Positions 55,078 through 64,000 of a stretch of 64,000 nt of DNA are shown here, one piece after another (the stretch's first letter is position 1; every line of letters starts with the position of its first letter). Source of the stretch: Bradyrhizobium symbiodeficiens (GTDB lineage: Bacteria > Pseudomonadota > Alphaproteobacteria > Rhizobiales > Xanthobacteraceae); contig NZ_CP029427.2 of NCBI RefSeq assembly GCF_002266465.3, positions 5,458,501 to 5,522,500 of the forward strand, read 5' to 3'. The position numbers were made by a program, and so were the translations under genes. The notes under the pieces were generated by a model. It made no database searches. It was not told the origin of the DNA and saw only the letters and a list, made by a program, of their open reading frames with translations.

Positions 55078-55311
55078 ATGAAAAAGTCGGTTCGCTCAAT
55101 TGACGATCCTGAGCCAAAGGTGCCGCGTGCCGACAGGCCGCCGTCGGAGGGATTTGTGGTCGTTGTCGACGGACACTTTAAATCGGAGTTTGAGACGGCC
55201 GAAGCGGCAAGATCAGCCGGTCGCAAACTGAAATCGACCTATCGGATGCTCAAGATCGAAATCTATGACGCCGCCACGAGGGTCCGAACCTTACTGGTCT
55301 CCGAAACCTAG
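55078..55311 (+). CDS. Hypothetical protein, 77 residues
   Basis: A small basic protein with a predicted beta-alpha-beta pattern (GFVVVVDGHFKSEFETAEAA, RKLKSTYRMLKIEIYDAATR). I chose the ATG at 55078 (GAGAG upstream); another ATG lies 12 bases earlier. Similar short proteins are frequent in Bradyrhizobium but carry no domain name I know. Confidence 0.6.
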   Translation: MKKSVRSIDDPEPKVPRADRPPSEGFVVVVDGHFKSEFETAEAARSAGRKLKSTYRMLKIEIYDAATRVRTLLVSET

Positions 55312-55341
55312 CTATCGCACCGTCCTCATCGGGAGCGGAGA

Positions 55342-55629
55342 ATGGCCTTCCTCAAGAGACAACTATATCGTCAGGTGAAAGGCCCGGAGATCACACACGA
55401 GGATCGTTCTTTTCTTGTCTTCGATACTGACACCAAGAGCTTGTATGTCGAGCGGGAGGTGACGCATTTGGAGACAGGACGCGGGGGCACAGTCGCATTC
55501 CAAACATCGACAATGGATATTGCGGTCTATCTAACACAGGGCGGCCAAACCGCTGGTCACCGCGAACTTTGGCGTTTGCTGAGAGCGCTCTTCAATGAGG
55601 ACAGCGACGGCGCCTCTGGTGAGACATGA
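55342..55629 (+). CDS. Hypothetical protein, 95 residues
   Basis: A small soluble protein (RSFLVFDTDTKSLYVEREVT, then MDIAVYLTQGGQTAGHRELW, RLLRALFNED). It follows the previous small gene by 30 bases and may be cotranscribed. Not recognised. Its end overlaps the start of the decayed DUF927 remnant. Confidence 0.6.
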   Translation: MAFLKRQLYRQVKGPEITHEDRSFLVFDTDTKSLYVEREVTHLETGRGGTVAFQTSTMDIAVYLTQGGQTAGHRELWRLLRALFNEDSDGASGET

Positions 55630-56905
55630 CTTAGCCGCGCCTAAACCATCATCTTGTGACCTGCGCACCCAACTGACTGCCCCGGCGACGCCCCTACGAT
55701 CTTCGGAACCAACAAGGCGATCCGCATACGCGGCCGCAACAGGTTGGCGCCCCGGCCATAGGACATTTGTGCTGGCACATCGGGCCATTGGAGCCAACAC
55801 GAAGAATATCTGCGGCCTGCCGCCTGACGCGCATCGGCCTGAGCCGCGAGGTACATCCAAAGCTTGGCTCAGGTCGGTCGGAGTGCTCGCCAGGAAGTCG
55901 TCGGGCATGATGCTGACCACGTGCTGCTCATTTGCGGCGCCCCTCTTGCGCATCGCGAACGAGCAGGCGTTCGGACTTTGTCTCGCAGGGAAAACCGGGG
56001 GTGGAAAGACGACGGCTACCTTAGTCGGCTCGTCAGTTTGTGGGGCCGGTCGGATCGACCAGTTACTCACTTGGAACGCAACATTGGGTGGCCTTGAACC
56101 AGCCCTGCGCTCACATAATGACTGCCTGATGGTCGTCGACGATTTAAACAAGATGCCGGTCGCATCTGACAAAGAAAAGTATCACAGTGCAAACAATTTC
56201 GCCCACAACCTTGCCACTGGCTCGACCAAACGGCGCAGCCCCGCGTTCGACGACGGTTCGGACAATGGTGAACAATACCGGGTGATTTCGCTTACATCAG
56301 CAGAGACCACAATAGCGGAGCTTGCGGCGAAGTGTGGCGAGCAAAGGGGCGGTGATGCTCGCCGCCTAATCGACGTACCCATTTACTTGGATGGTCTCGA
56401 TCACATCTTTGATCGAATGCCAAACGCTGGCACGCTCGGTCAATCAAAATTGCAACAACTGTTTTCGGCGGTTCATCAGGTCTCGCGCGGGCCCCTGCCC
56501 TGGTCTGCGTACGAGAACCCGTACATTTGGCTGCGGCAATCGAAAGGCGGCCGGCGCGTCGCGATGCCGGCCGGCACGCCGTTGAGAGCTCTACTCGACG
56601 CCACCGACCGTCGGGGGCCGCTCATCCTGACGACACACTGGGCCGGCCCTGGACGTCCGATGGCTCTCGCGCGTCGTGGGGGAAAGGCTTGCGAGCGTGC
56701 CGGCATCGACGGCCTGACGTTTCATGATTTGCGCGGCACGGCGGTGGTTCGCCTTGCGATCGCAGGCGCCAGCGTGCCGCAGATCGCGGCCGTCACCGGT
56801 CATTCGTTGAAGGACGTCGAGGCCATTCTCGATGCGCACTACCTCGGTCGCGACATTCAGCTCGCAGAAGCTGCGGTGAAGCTCGAAGCGAGAACAAAAC
56901 TGTAA
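55595..56905 (+). pseudogene. Chimeric remnant: DUF927 helicase-like fragment joined to tyrosine recombinase C-terminal part
   Basis: Bases about 55880-56440 encode part of a DUF927 protein (FGLCLAGKTGGGKTTATL Walker A-like, then CLMVVDDLNKMPVASDKEK, RRLIDVPIYLDGLDHIFD). From about 56500 the frame becomes a phage-type integrase end: FHDLRGTAVVRLAIAGASVP, ITGHS-like VTGHSLKDVEAI and the tyrosine in DAHYLG. Inside the integrase part the GRPWTSDGSRASWGK segment is in another frame (two indels near 56620 and 56685). Neither part is complete. The integrase ends 61 bases from tRNA-Lys. Confidence 0.8.
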
Positions 56906-56966
56906 ACGATGGTGTAAACGGCGCTCGTTTTGCCGTTTGCTCAAACCGCTAAGTGTTTGATTTATA

Positions 56967-57042
<76 letters not shown>

Positions 57043-57142
57043 GAAAGGCGGTGAGTGCCTTGCGAGGTCGGTCGTTTAGCAAAGCGATCCGGGTATGGCA
57101 AGCGATGCAATGAAGGTTTTTCCAAAGTCCCCAGAAAGCGAA

Positions 57143-57165
57143 AAGCCGCTGGATTCCAGCGGCTT
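57143..57165 (-). terminator. Hairpin after the Spy-like gene
   Basis: AAGCCGCTGG and CCAGCGGCTT form a perfect 10-bp stem around a three-base loop; on the minus strand it is followed by TTTT. It lies 35 bases past the stop of the gene at 57200-57817. Confidence 0.75.
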
Positions 57166-57199
57166 CTCCAGGGTTAATCGTCGCGAAATCCAGCCCCGT

Positions 57200-57817
57200 T
57201 CAGAGCCGGCCCTCGCGGTCCCGGTCGGGGCCGCCGTCGCGGTCGGAGCGGTCACGATGGAAGTGCTCCATGTTGCGCTCCATCATGCGGTCCATGCCGC
57301 GCTCCATGAAGTGGCGGTGCGAGCCGTCTTCGCCGCCTCCAAACGGCCCGCGGTGGCGGGTCAGCACGGCGAGGCGCCGCTTCTGGCCCTCGTCGAGGGT
57401 CTTGTAGAGGGGGTCAGCGGCATCGGCGATCTTCTTCAGGGCTGCCGACGTCGCGCCCATGTCCTCGGCGCGCTGGCGCAGGCGGGCGACCGGATCCTCC
57501 GGCCTGTCCTTGTCAGCATTCCTGCCGGCATCGCCAGGGCCGGCATTCATCCGCGCATTGGCGCGGTCGATGCGCAGCTTGGCGAAATCACGCACGGCAG
57601 CCTCGACCGGCGGCCACAGCTTCTCCTGGTCGGCGTTGAGCTTCAAGCCGGCATGGACGGCGGCGATCCGCGCGTCGACGAGGGCGGCGCGGTCCTCGGG
57701 GTTCATGCGGATGTGGTGGCGCATGTGCTCCATCCACGGGCGATGATACTGGGCATAGACCGCGCCCGAGCCGGCGATGCTGAGCACGGCAATGGCGGCA
57801 ATGGTGAACTTCTTCAT
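57200..57817 (-). CDS. Spy/CpxP-like periplasmic protein, 205 residues
   Basis: An exported protein with a clear signal peptide (MKKFTIAAIAVLSIAGSG, cleavage near YAQ) and an LTxxQ-type helical domain (LKLNADQEKLWPPVEAAVRD, YKTLDEGQKRRLAVL), ending in a His/Arg/Asp/Gly-rich tail. Probably a periplasmic chaperone or envelope-stress sensor. The ATG at 57817 follows AGGAGGTCCGG. Confidence 0.85.
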   Translation of the reverse strand: MKKFTIAAIAVLSIAGSGAVYAQYHRPWMEHMRHHIRMNPEDRAALVDARIAAVHAGLKLNADQEKLWPPVEAAVRDFAKLRIDRANARMNAGPGDAGRNADKDRPEDPVARLRQRAEDMGATSAALKKIADAADPLYKTLDEGQKRRLAVLTRHRGPFGGGEDGSHRHFMERGMDRMMERNMEHFHRDRSDRDGGPDRDREGRL

Positions 57818-57961
57818 CCGGACCTCCTCTGGAAGGATGGCCATGAAGATGGGCGCCGGACGGCTGACAAGCAACTTACAATCTGGACAGGGAGCATGTC
57901 CTTACGAAGATGTAACGCGCGATTTTACCTCCAGCCGCGATCGGAAATCATTCGCAACAGA

Positions 57962-57992
57962 AAGGCTTCCGTGCAGACCGCAAGGAAGCCTT
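57962..57992 (-). terminator. Hairpin after the TRAP binding protein gene
   Basis: AAGGCTTCC and GGAAGCCTT are perfectly complementary with a 13-base loop; on the minus strand the stem is followed by TTTCTGT. It lies about 30 bases past the stop of dctP. Confidence 0.65.
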
Positions 57993-58010
57993 CGTTCATC
58001 GTTCGGAGCT

Positions 58011-58038
58011 CAGTTCGTCGTGCTCAGTTCGTCGTGCT
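58011..58038. repeat. 14-base tandem duplication at the end of the TRAP gene
   Basis: CAGTTCGTCGTGCT occurs twice without a gap, covering the last codons and the stop of the TRAP binding protein gene. The protein end (STTN) is encoded by the inner copy. Confidence 0.85.
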
Positions 58039-59028
58039 CTTGGCCTCTTTGAGGAATTCGTCGATCAAGGGTTGGCCGATGCGGCCTGCGGCATCCTTGT
58101 AGACCGGCTCCATCGCCTTGCGCATCGCCTCGTTCTGCTCCGGCGTGAGCTTGATGATCTCGCTCTTGCCGCTCTTCTTGATCTCGGCGAGCGCGTCGTC
58201 GTTCTCCTTCTGCGACTGCGCGTTGCCGAACTCGGTCGCTTCCTTCATCGCCTTGGTGAGCTGGTCGCGGATGTCGGCCGGCAGATCGTCCCAGAACTTC
58301 TTGTTCACGATCACGACGTAGCCGATGTAGCCGTGATTGGTCTCGGTGATGTACTTCTGCACTTCGTGCATCTTCTGGGTATAGATGTTCGACCAGGTGT
58401 TTTCCTGGCCGTCGACCACGCCGGTCTGCAGCGCCTGATAGACCTCGGAGAACGCCATCACCTGCGGCAGCGAGCTGAGCGCCTTGAACTGGGCCTGCAG
58501 CACGCGTGACGACTGGATGCGGAACTTGACGCCCTGATAGTCGGCCGGGGTGATCAGCTTCTTGTTGGCGCTCATCTGCTTGAAGCCGTTGTCCCAATAG
58601 GCAAGGCCGGTGATGCCCTTGGCATCCAGCAGCTTGAGCAGCCGGGTGCCCAGCGGGCCATCCGTCACCTTCCGCAGCGTCTTCAGGTCGGGCAGGATGT
58701 AGGGGAGGTCGAACACCTCGAACTCGCGGATGCCGAGCGGTCCGAATTTGGAGTTGGACGGCGCCAGCATCTGCACGCTGCCGAGCTGGAGCGCCTCGAG
58801 CTCTTCCTTGTCCTTGTACAGCGTCGAGTTCGGGTAGACCTCGACCTTGACCTTGCCGCCGGTGTACTTCTCGGCGAGTTCCTTGAACTTCTCCGCCGCC
58901 TTGCCCTTCGGCGTCTCGGTGGCGACGACGTGGCTGAACTTGATGATGATTGGCGATTGAGCCGATGCCGGCCCGGCAAGCCCGAGTGCCAGTGCCGCGA
59001 TCGACGCGGCGATTGCGATGGTGCGCAT
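58024..59028 (-). CDS. TRAP transporter substrate-binding protein, DctP family
   Basis: A 334-residue periplasmic protein with a signal peptide (about 23 residues, ASA-Q) and DctP-family segments: IIIKFSHVVATETPKGKAAE, GGKVKVEVYPNSTLYKD, PADYQGVKFRIQSS with the carboxylate-binding Arg, and VVDGQENTWSNIY. It binds C4-dicarboxylates or related acids. DctQ and DctM genes are not adjacent, so it is either an orphan or served from elsewhere. Confidence 0.93.
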   Translation of the reverse strand: MRTIAIAASIAALALGLAGPASAQSPIIIKFSHVVATETPKGKAAEKFKELAEKYTGGKVKVEVYPNSTLYKDKEELEALQLGSVQMLAPSNSKFGPLGIREFEVFDLPYILPDLKTLRKVTDGPLGTRLLKLLDAKGITGLAYWDNGFKQMSANKKLITPADYQGVKFRIQSSRVLQAQFKALSSLPQVMAFSEVYQALQTGVVDGQENTWSNIYTQKMHEVQKYITETNHGYIGYVVIVNKKFWDDLPADIRDQLTKAMKEATEFGNAQSQKENDDALAEIKKSGKSEIIKLTPEQNEAMRKAMEPVYKDAAGRIGQPLIDEFLKEAKSTTN

Positions 59029-59164
59029 AATCTCTCCCTGATGTTATCTAAGCCGCCCGCGCGGGCGACCAATGCTTGTTCCGGCTGCATCAATACAGGC
59101 CGCCGGAGTGGACTGCTATTGGCCGTTAGCAGGGCGGCCATTCGCGGTAACCAACGCCGTCATT

Positions 59165-59274
59165 CCGGGGCGATGCGAAGCATCGAGCTACGATGTGCAA
59201 TTGCACATCGGAGGATCCCCAGATCCTCAGGTGCGCAATTGCGCACCATAGTCCGCCTCTTCGAGACGCCCCGG
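59165..59274. repeat. Multi-palindrome repeat element ahead of leuA's end
   Basis: An element bounded by the 8-base inverted repeat CCGGGGCG/CGCCCCGG. Inside are GATGCGAAGCATC, the perfect 20-base palindrome CGATGTGCAATTGCACATCG, the hairpin GAGGATC-CCCA-GATCCTC and the perfect palindrome GTGCGCAATTGCGCAC (59231-59246). It sits between leuA and dctP; I associate this kind of sequence with repeated intergenic elements of Bradyrhizobium. It may act as a terminator or a REP-like element. Confidence 0.75.
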
Positions 59275-59292
59275 GATAACGAGCTTCGCTCG

Positions 59293-60855
<1,563 letters not shown>

Positions 60856-60894
60856 TGTAAAATTCCTTTTGAGCTTTCGCGCCGTCAGTCTTAA

Positions 60895-60970
60895 GGGCGC
60901 TTGAGGTGTCCGGTGATCTCGACCAACCCCTGAGCGCCCAGGCGCGTGGCGCCCAGCCGGCCCTCAGGGG
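60895..60970 (-). promoter_or_regulatory. Probable leuA attenuator (competing hairpins)
   Basis: Read on the minus strand, CCCCTGAG at the leader stop (60970-60963) can pair with CTCAGGGG (60934-60927), while GGGCGCT (overlapping that arm, 60939-60933) can instead pair with AGCGCCC (60901-60895). An extra small stem (GGGCGC-CAC-GCGCC) lies between. The two pairings exclude each other, as in amino-acid attenuators; no long T run follows AGCGCCC, so the second hairpin is not a standard terminator. Confidence 0.5.
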
Positions 60971-61083
60971 CAAGTAAGAAGAAGCCCGCCAATCAGGAGG
61001 GTGGGCAGCAGCGCGGCCGGGATCGTGGCGGCGGCCAGAGCCACCTCCCCCGAAATCCCATCGATTTGGCCGCGAATCAGCAT
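60964..61083 (-). CDS. Putative leucine leader peptide, 39 residues
   Basis: A short frame starting with ATG at 61083 behind AAAGGG. The second half reads AALLPTLLIGGLLLTCP: seven of twelve successive-window codons are Leu, ending in three CTT codons, which are uncommon in such a GC-rich genome. The stop falls in the first arm of the hairpin pair. Ribosome stalling at the Leu codons under leucine shortage would free the second arm and allow leuA expression. It is an inference from arrangement. Confidence 0.5.
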   Translation of the reverse strand: MLIRGQIDGISGEVALAAATIPAALLPTLLIGGLLLTCP

Positions 61084-61139
61084 TGCCAGACCCTTTTGAG
61101 CCCATAAATCCTCGGCCAAAACCGTTGACGGTTGGTTGC

Positions 61140-61930
61140 CAGAGGGCTCAGTAGCCTGTTTCTAGACGAGAAATAGCCGCAACTGCAACGCCAAAAGATG
61201 GTCAGGGAACCTGACCTGGTTGGGAGTCGTCCCGCTCTCTCCGTGTCCCGGACAAGTCGCAGCGCCTCTTGGCGTTGCGGCGCAGAGCCGGGATCCAGGG
61301 CGGCACGGGACGCGCCGAGATTGGCGCCGGCTCTGCAGCAGTGCGCAATTGCGCACTGGCCGGGCGACGACATTGAATGTGTGGTTGCAGACATGCCTTC
61401 TCGTCCTCGCGGCGGATTTCGCCCGAGCTTTGCTTCATCGCTCCACCCTCTGATCCAAGAGGGCACAGGGAAGGCCGGGTGCCGGCTGGCACCCGCGGTC
61501 CGCTGCGCGAAATGCACGCGCAAAAAAGACCGCACAGCAGCATACAGGTGTCGCCGATCACTCGGCCTTCCCTGCGCAGTGGCTGGACGGCTTATGCCGT
61601 GATCTCCCGGGAGCCGACCATTCCTTCTGGCCTCCCTCGCCCCGCGAATTTGGATGATGCAGTCTGCCCGGTTGGGCTCGCTCGCACCTTCGCGAAAGAC
61701 TTGACCGTGGCAACGACGGCCAGGACCACACGGTTTTGCCGTACGCACGGCCCGCCATGTCGCCGCAGTATTCCCGAGCTCCGTCGACAGAGCCGGAAAC
61801 TTACGAGCGAGACGAAGCCTAGCAGCGCCGTCGTCCGCACGCGGTTACGGACTCACAGGGACTACCCGCCCTGCCCGCACCTCTCATGCCGACGCTGCCG
61901 CGTCCACCGCAACCCCGGCTCGCGAACATG
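61140..61930. repeat. Noncoding repeat-like region upstream of leuA
   Basis: About 790 bases with no credible gene although frames are open on both strands. It contains the palindrome GTGCGCAATTGCGCAC again (61341-61356) and blocks such as GGCCGGGTGCCGGCTGGCAC that I recall as recurrent in Bradyrhizobium genomes. Open frames here translate into Arg/Pro/Ser-rich sequence without family resemblance. It is probably a dispersed element. Confidence 0.55.
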
Positions 61931-62054
61931 ACGACGACACGTCGCCCCTCTTGGGTGAGCCGGGATGGACGACACATACGCCGAAACCGAATTTCGGTAA
62001 AGTGGAATATCTTCGCGCGCGTGGATTGACAGAGGGCGACACAGGCGCGGTGCC

Positions 62055-62137
62055 GTAGCCCGGGTGAGCGGAGCGATACCCGGGAGCGGTGCAGCCGGCA
62101 CGAAGGCCCCGGATGTCGCTTCGCTCATCCGGGCTAC
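62055..62137. repeat. REP-like palindromic element
   Basis: Bounded by the 9-base inverted repeat GTAGCCCGG/CCGGGCTAC. Inner parts CCCGGGTGAGCGGAGCGATA and GTCGCTTCGCTCATCCGGG also pair, giving a long imperfect hairpin. This is the classical form of a Bradyrhizobium intergenic palindrome. Confidence 0.7.
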
Positions 62138-62162
62138 GGGACTACGCGCACTGCGAACTCTG

Positions 62163-62426
62163 CTACCCCGCGCGGCGGGCGCGGGCCCGGCTTTCCCAGC
62201 GGGTCAGCATCTGGCCGAGTTCGCCGGTGACGACGGGTGCCGCGGTGATCGCGCTCGCGATCTCGTTGGTGTTCGCAGGCGCATTGGCGGAGAGCCAATC
62301 CGGCTCGCTATATTCGCGCCAGCGGCGGGCTTCCGCGCGTCGTTTGCTGGAGATGTGATCACGCGTGAAATAGCCGGCCGCGAACGCGATCCCAAGCAAC
62401 ACGATCAATACGATGACGCCAGCCAC
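62163..62426 (-). CDS. Small single-helix membrane protein, 87 residues
   Basis: One N-terminal transmembrane helix (VAGVIVLIVLLGIAFAAGYF), then a charged cytoplasmic part (KRRAEARRWREY, ELGQMLTRWESRARARR). I chose the GTG at 62426 because GGAG is six bases before it and the hydrophobic helix begins there; the frame stays open 38 codons further. No family name known. Confidence 0.6.
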   Translation of the reverse strand: MAGVIVLIVLLGIAFAAGYFTRDHISSKRRAEARRWREYSEPDWLSANAPANTNEIASAITAAPVVTGELGQMLTRWESRARARRAG

Positions 62427-62648
62427 ATTCAACTCCGTGCATCTGCCCGGCCGGTTCTTGCGTGGCAATCCGCGCGAAATCAAGGCTTCGACACGGCTTT
62501 TTTCTCCAGCGCATTCGAATATGACGACATTGCGGCTCACAACCGCACGGAAGAATTCTATTCCTCTCGCAACCGGAGGCGGACCGCATTAACCTCCGCT
62601 TCCGCTCGGCCGGATCAACCGGTCAGCGAACATTATTGGGAGGACGCG

Positions 62649-63896
62649 ATGACACGCCAGGAGACGGGTGAGCCAGCGGCTCGTTACCAAGAGCAGCGTG
62701 AGCAGGATGCCGCGCTTTCACGACGAACACTCGTCCGGGGGCTTGCGCTTGGCGCCGCGGCCACGCTCGCCGGCCCTGCGCTGGCCCAGACCGGACCCGC
62801 CGCACCGCCGACCACCATCACCACCCCGCCGCGCGATTTCGGCCCCCGCGGCGCGCCGACCACTTATTTCTGGGACCCCGACATCATCGCAGTCGATCCG
62901 TCCTTCAACGATCTCGCGCAGCCCAACACCGCGATCAAGCGCCTGTACACCGGCGTGCTGTGGGCCGAGGGCCCGGCGTGGAGCGCGCAAGGAAGATATC
63001 TGCTGTGGAGCGACATTCCCAACAACCGGCAGATGCGCTGGAGCGAGGACGACGGCCGCGTCAGCGTGTTTCGCACGCCCTCCAACAATTCCAACGGCAA
63101 CTCCTTCGACTTCCAGGGCCGCCAGCTCTCCTGCGAGCACCTGACCCGCCGGGTGACGCGCTACGAGCATGACGGCACCGCCACCGTGCTCTGCGACAAT
63201 TACAACGGCAAGAAGCTGAACTCGCCGAACGACGTGGTCGCACATCCCGACGGCAGCTACTGGTTCACCGATCCACCCTATGGCGGCCAACTCTATGAGG
63301 GCGAACCCGACGCCGCAAGCGGCCCGAGCAATGCGGGCGGAAAGCTCAATCCGCGGATCGGACAGCCCGCCGGCTTCGTCCCCGGCAAGCGCGAACTGCC
63401 GACCAATTGCTATCGCATCGATCCCTCAGGCCGCATCGATCTCGTCGTGACCGAGGAGCAGGTGCCGGACCCGAACGGCCTGTGCTTCTCGCCCGACTAC
63501 AAGAAGCTCTACGTCGCCTCAACCGGCAAGGGACCGGGCGACACAGGCCCGGGCGGCAAAGGCGATATCTTCGTGTTCGACGTCGGGGCTGACAACAAGC
63601 TGTCCAACGGCAAGAGGTTCAGCGACTGCGTGATCGACGGCGTCAAATGCGGGCCAGACGGCCTGCGCTGCGACGTCAACGGCAATGTCTGGGCTTCCAG
63701 CAATGCCGGCCGCGCGGTCGGCTACAACGGCGTGACGGTGTGGTCACCGGAGGGCAAGCTGCTCGGGCGCATCCGCCTGCCGGAGGTGTGCGGCAACATC
63801 ACCTTCGGCGGCCCCAAGCGCAACCGCCTGTTCATGGCCGCGAGCCAATCGCTCTACGCGGTGTTCACCGCAACGCAGGGCGCGGGCCCGGGCTGA
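62649..63896 (+). CDS. SMP-30/gluconolactonase-family protein, Tat-exported
   Basis: A 415-residue six-bladed beta-propeller. The N terminus has a twin-arginine signal (SRRTLVRGLALGAAATLAGP, cleavage near ALAQ). Propeller and metal-site segments: LWAEGPAWSAQGRYLLWSDI (Glu ligand), LNSPNDVVAHPDGSYWFTDP (Asn) and PDPNGLCFSPDYKKLYV, GPDGLRCDVNGNVW (Asp). Likely a lactonase acting in the periplasm; substrate not predictable. ATG at 62649 follows AGGA. Confidence 0.92.
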   Translation: MTRQETGEPAARYQEQREQDAALSRRTLVRGLALGAAATLAGPALAQTGPAAPPTTITTPPRDFGPRGAPTTYFWDPDIIAVDPSFNDLAQPNTAIKRLYTGVLWAEGPAWSAQGRYLLWSDIPNNRQMRWSEDDGRVSVFRTPSNNSNGNSFDFQGRQLSCEHLTRRVTRYEHDGTATVLCDNYNGKKLNSPNDVVAHPDGSYWFTDPPYGGQLYEGEPDAASGPSNAGGKLNPRIGQPAGFVPGKRELPTNCYRIDPSGRIDLVVTEEQVPDPNGLCFSPDYKKLYVASTGKGPGDTGPGGKGDIFVFDVGADNKLSNGKRFSDCVIDGVKCGPDGLRCDVNGNVWASSNAGRAVGYNGVTVWSPEGKLLGRIRLPEVCGNITFGGPKRNRLFMAASQSLYAVFTATQGAGPG

Positions 63897-63909
63897 GCGC
63901 AAGGCATCA

Positions 63910-63941
63910 TCGAGGGCGTCGGCATCACGCGACGCCCTCGA
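63910..63941. terminator. Bidirectional hairpin
   Basis: TCGAGGGCGTC and GACGCCCTCGA form a perfect 11-bp stem with a 10-base loop, 14 bases after the SMP-30 stop and just before the end of a probable convergent gene. No T tract follows. Confidence 0.65.
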
Positions 63942-63952
63942 CATTTCGAATC

Positions 63953-64000
63953 TAGCGCGTGTCGAACCCTGGTTCCGCGCCGCGGTTTTTCTGGCACTGA
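63953..64000 (-). CDS. C-terminal end of a convergent gene (partial)
   Basis: The minus-strand frame ending with TAG at 63953 is open to the window edge and reads QCQKNRGAEPGFDTR. A strong hairpin next to the stop and the convergent arrangement suggest a real gene end, but 15 codons give no identity. Confidence 0.3.

Noticed and set aside
61077..61748. Open frames of up to 223 codons upstream of leuA
   Set aside because: They lie in repeat-like DNA and read as Arg/Pro/Ser-rich sequence; frames are open on both strands over the same bases.

Overview
The window looks like a high-GC alphaproteobacterial chromosome, most likely Bradyrhizobium or a close relative. Support comes from FixK/FNR-type boxes, a BA14K-like secreted protein, SbmA/BacA-type ABC transporters, palindromic repeats I associate with Bradyrhizobium genomes, and gene content typical of Rhizobiales. 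The assignment is an inference from gene content; no rRNA is present. REGION 1 (1-12.9 kb): the end of an FtsX-type ABC permease, then a minus-strand operon with one fully reducing type I polyketide synthase of about 2,090 residues (KS-AT-DH-ER-KR-ACP, no thioesterase), a PapA-like acyltransferase and three further HxxxD acyltransferases. Architecture and neighbours match mycobacterial mycocerosic-acid/sulfolipid-type loci (Mas or Pks2 plus PapA), which is unexpected here. An IS256-family transposase remnant lies at its upstream border. REGION 2 (12.9-33.5 kb): a CoA-dependent catabolic island. It has two IclR regulators and doubled sets of amidohydrolase, class III CoA-transferase, old-yellow-enzyme-type reductase, crotonase and branched-chain-amino-acid-type binding protein, plus two acyl-CoA dehydrogenases, a thioesterase, a dienelactone hydrolase and a complete LivKHMGF-type importer. 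A shared 16-20 bp motif precedes every transcription unit and is probably the IclR operator. REGION 3 (33.5-55.6 kb): a stress and low-oxygen island with eight TTGA-N6-TCAA (or TTGC) FixK/FNR-like boxes. It holds a nitroreductase, DnaJ/CbpA-CbpM, Spy-like proteins, PEP synthase, two glycosidases, glucokinase, a PfkB kinase, two ABC membrane proteins, ExoD and Hsp20. Many genes here are broken: an Hsp20 remnant, a CBS protein that lost its BON domain, a split methyltransferase/erythromycin-esterase fusion, and frameshifts in a BA14K protein, two secreted proteins, an ABC ATPase and ExoD. REGION 4 (55.6-57.1 kb): a DUF927/tyrosine-recombinase remnant next to tRNA-Lys(CTT), the scar of an integrated element. 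REGION 5 (57.1-64 kb): core-type genes: a Spy-like protein, a TRAP binding protein, leuA behind a leucine-rich leader peptide and alternative hairpins (probable attenuator), three palindromic repeat elements and a Tat-exported SMP-30-family protein.
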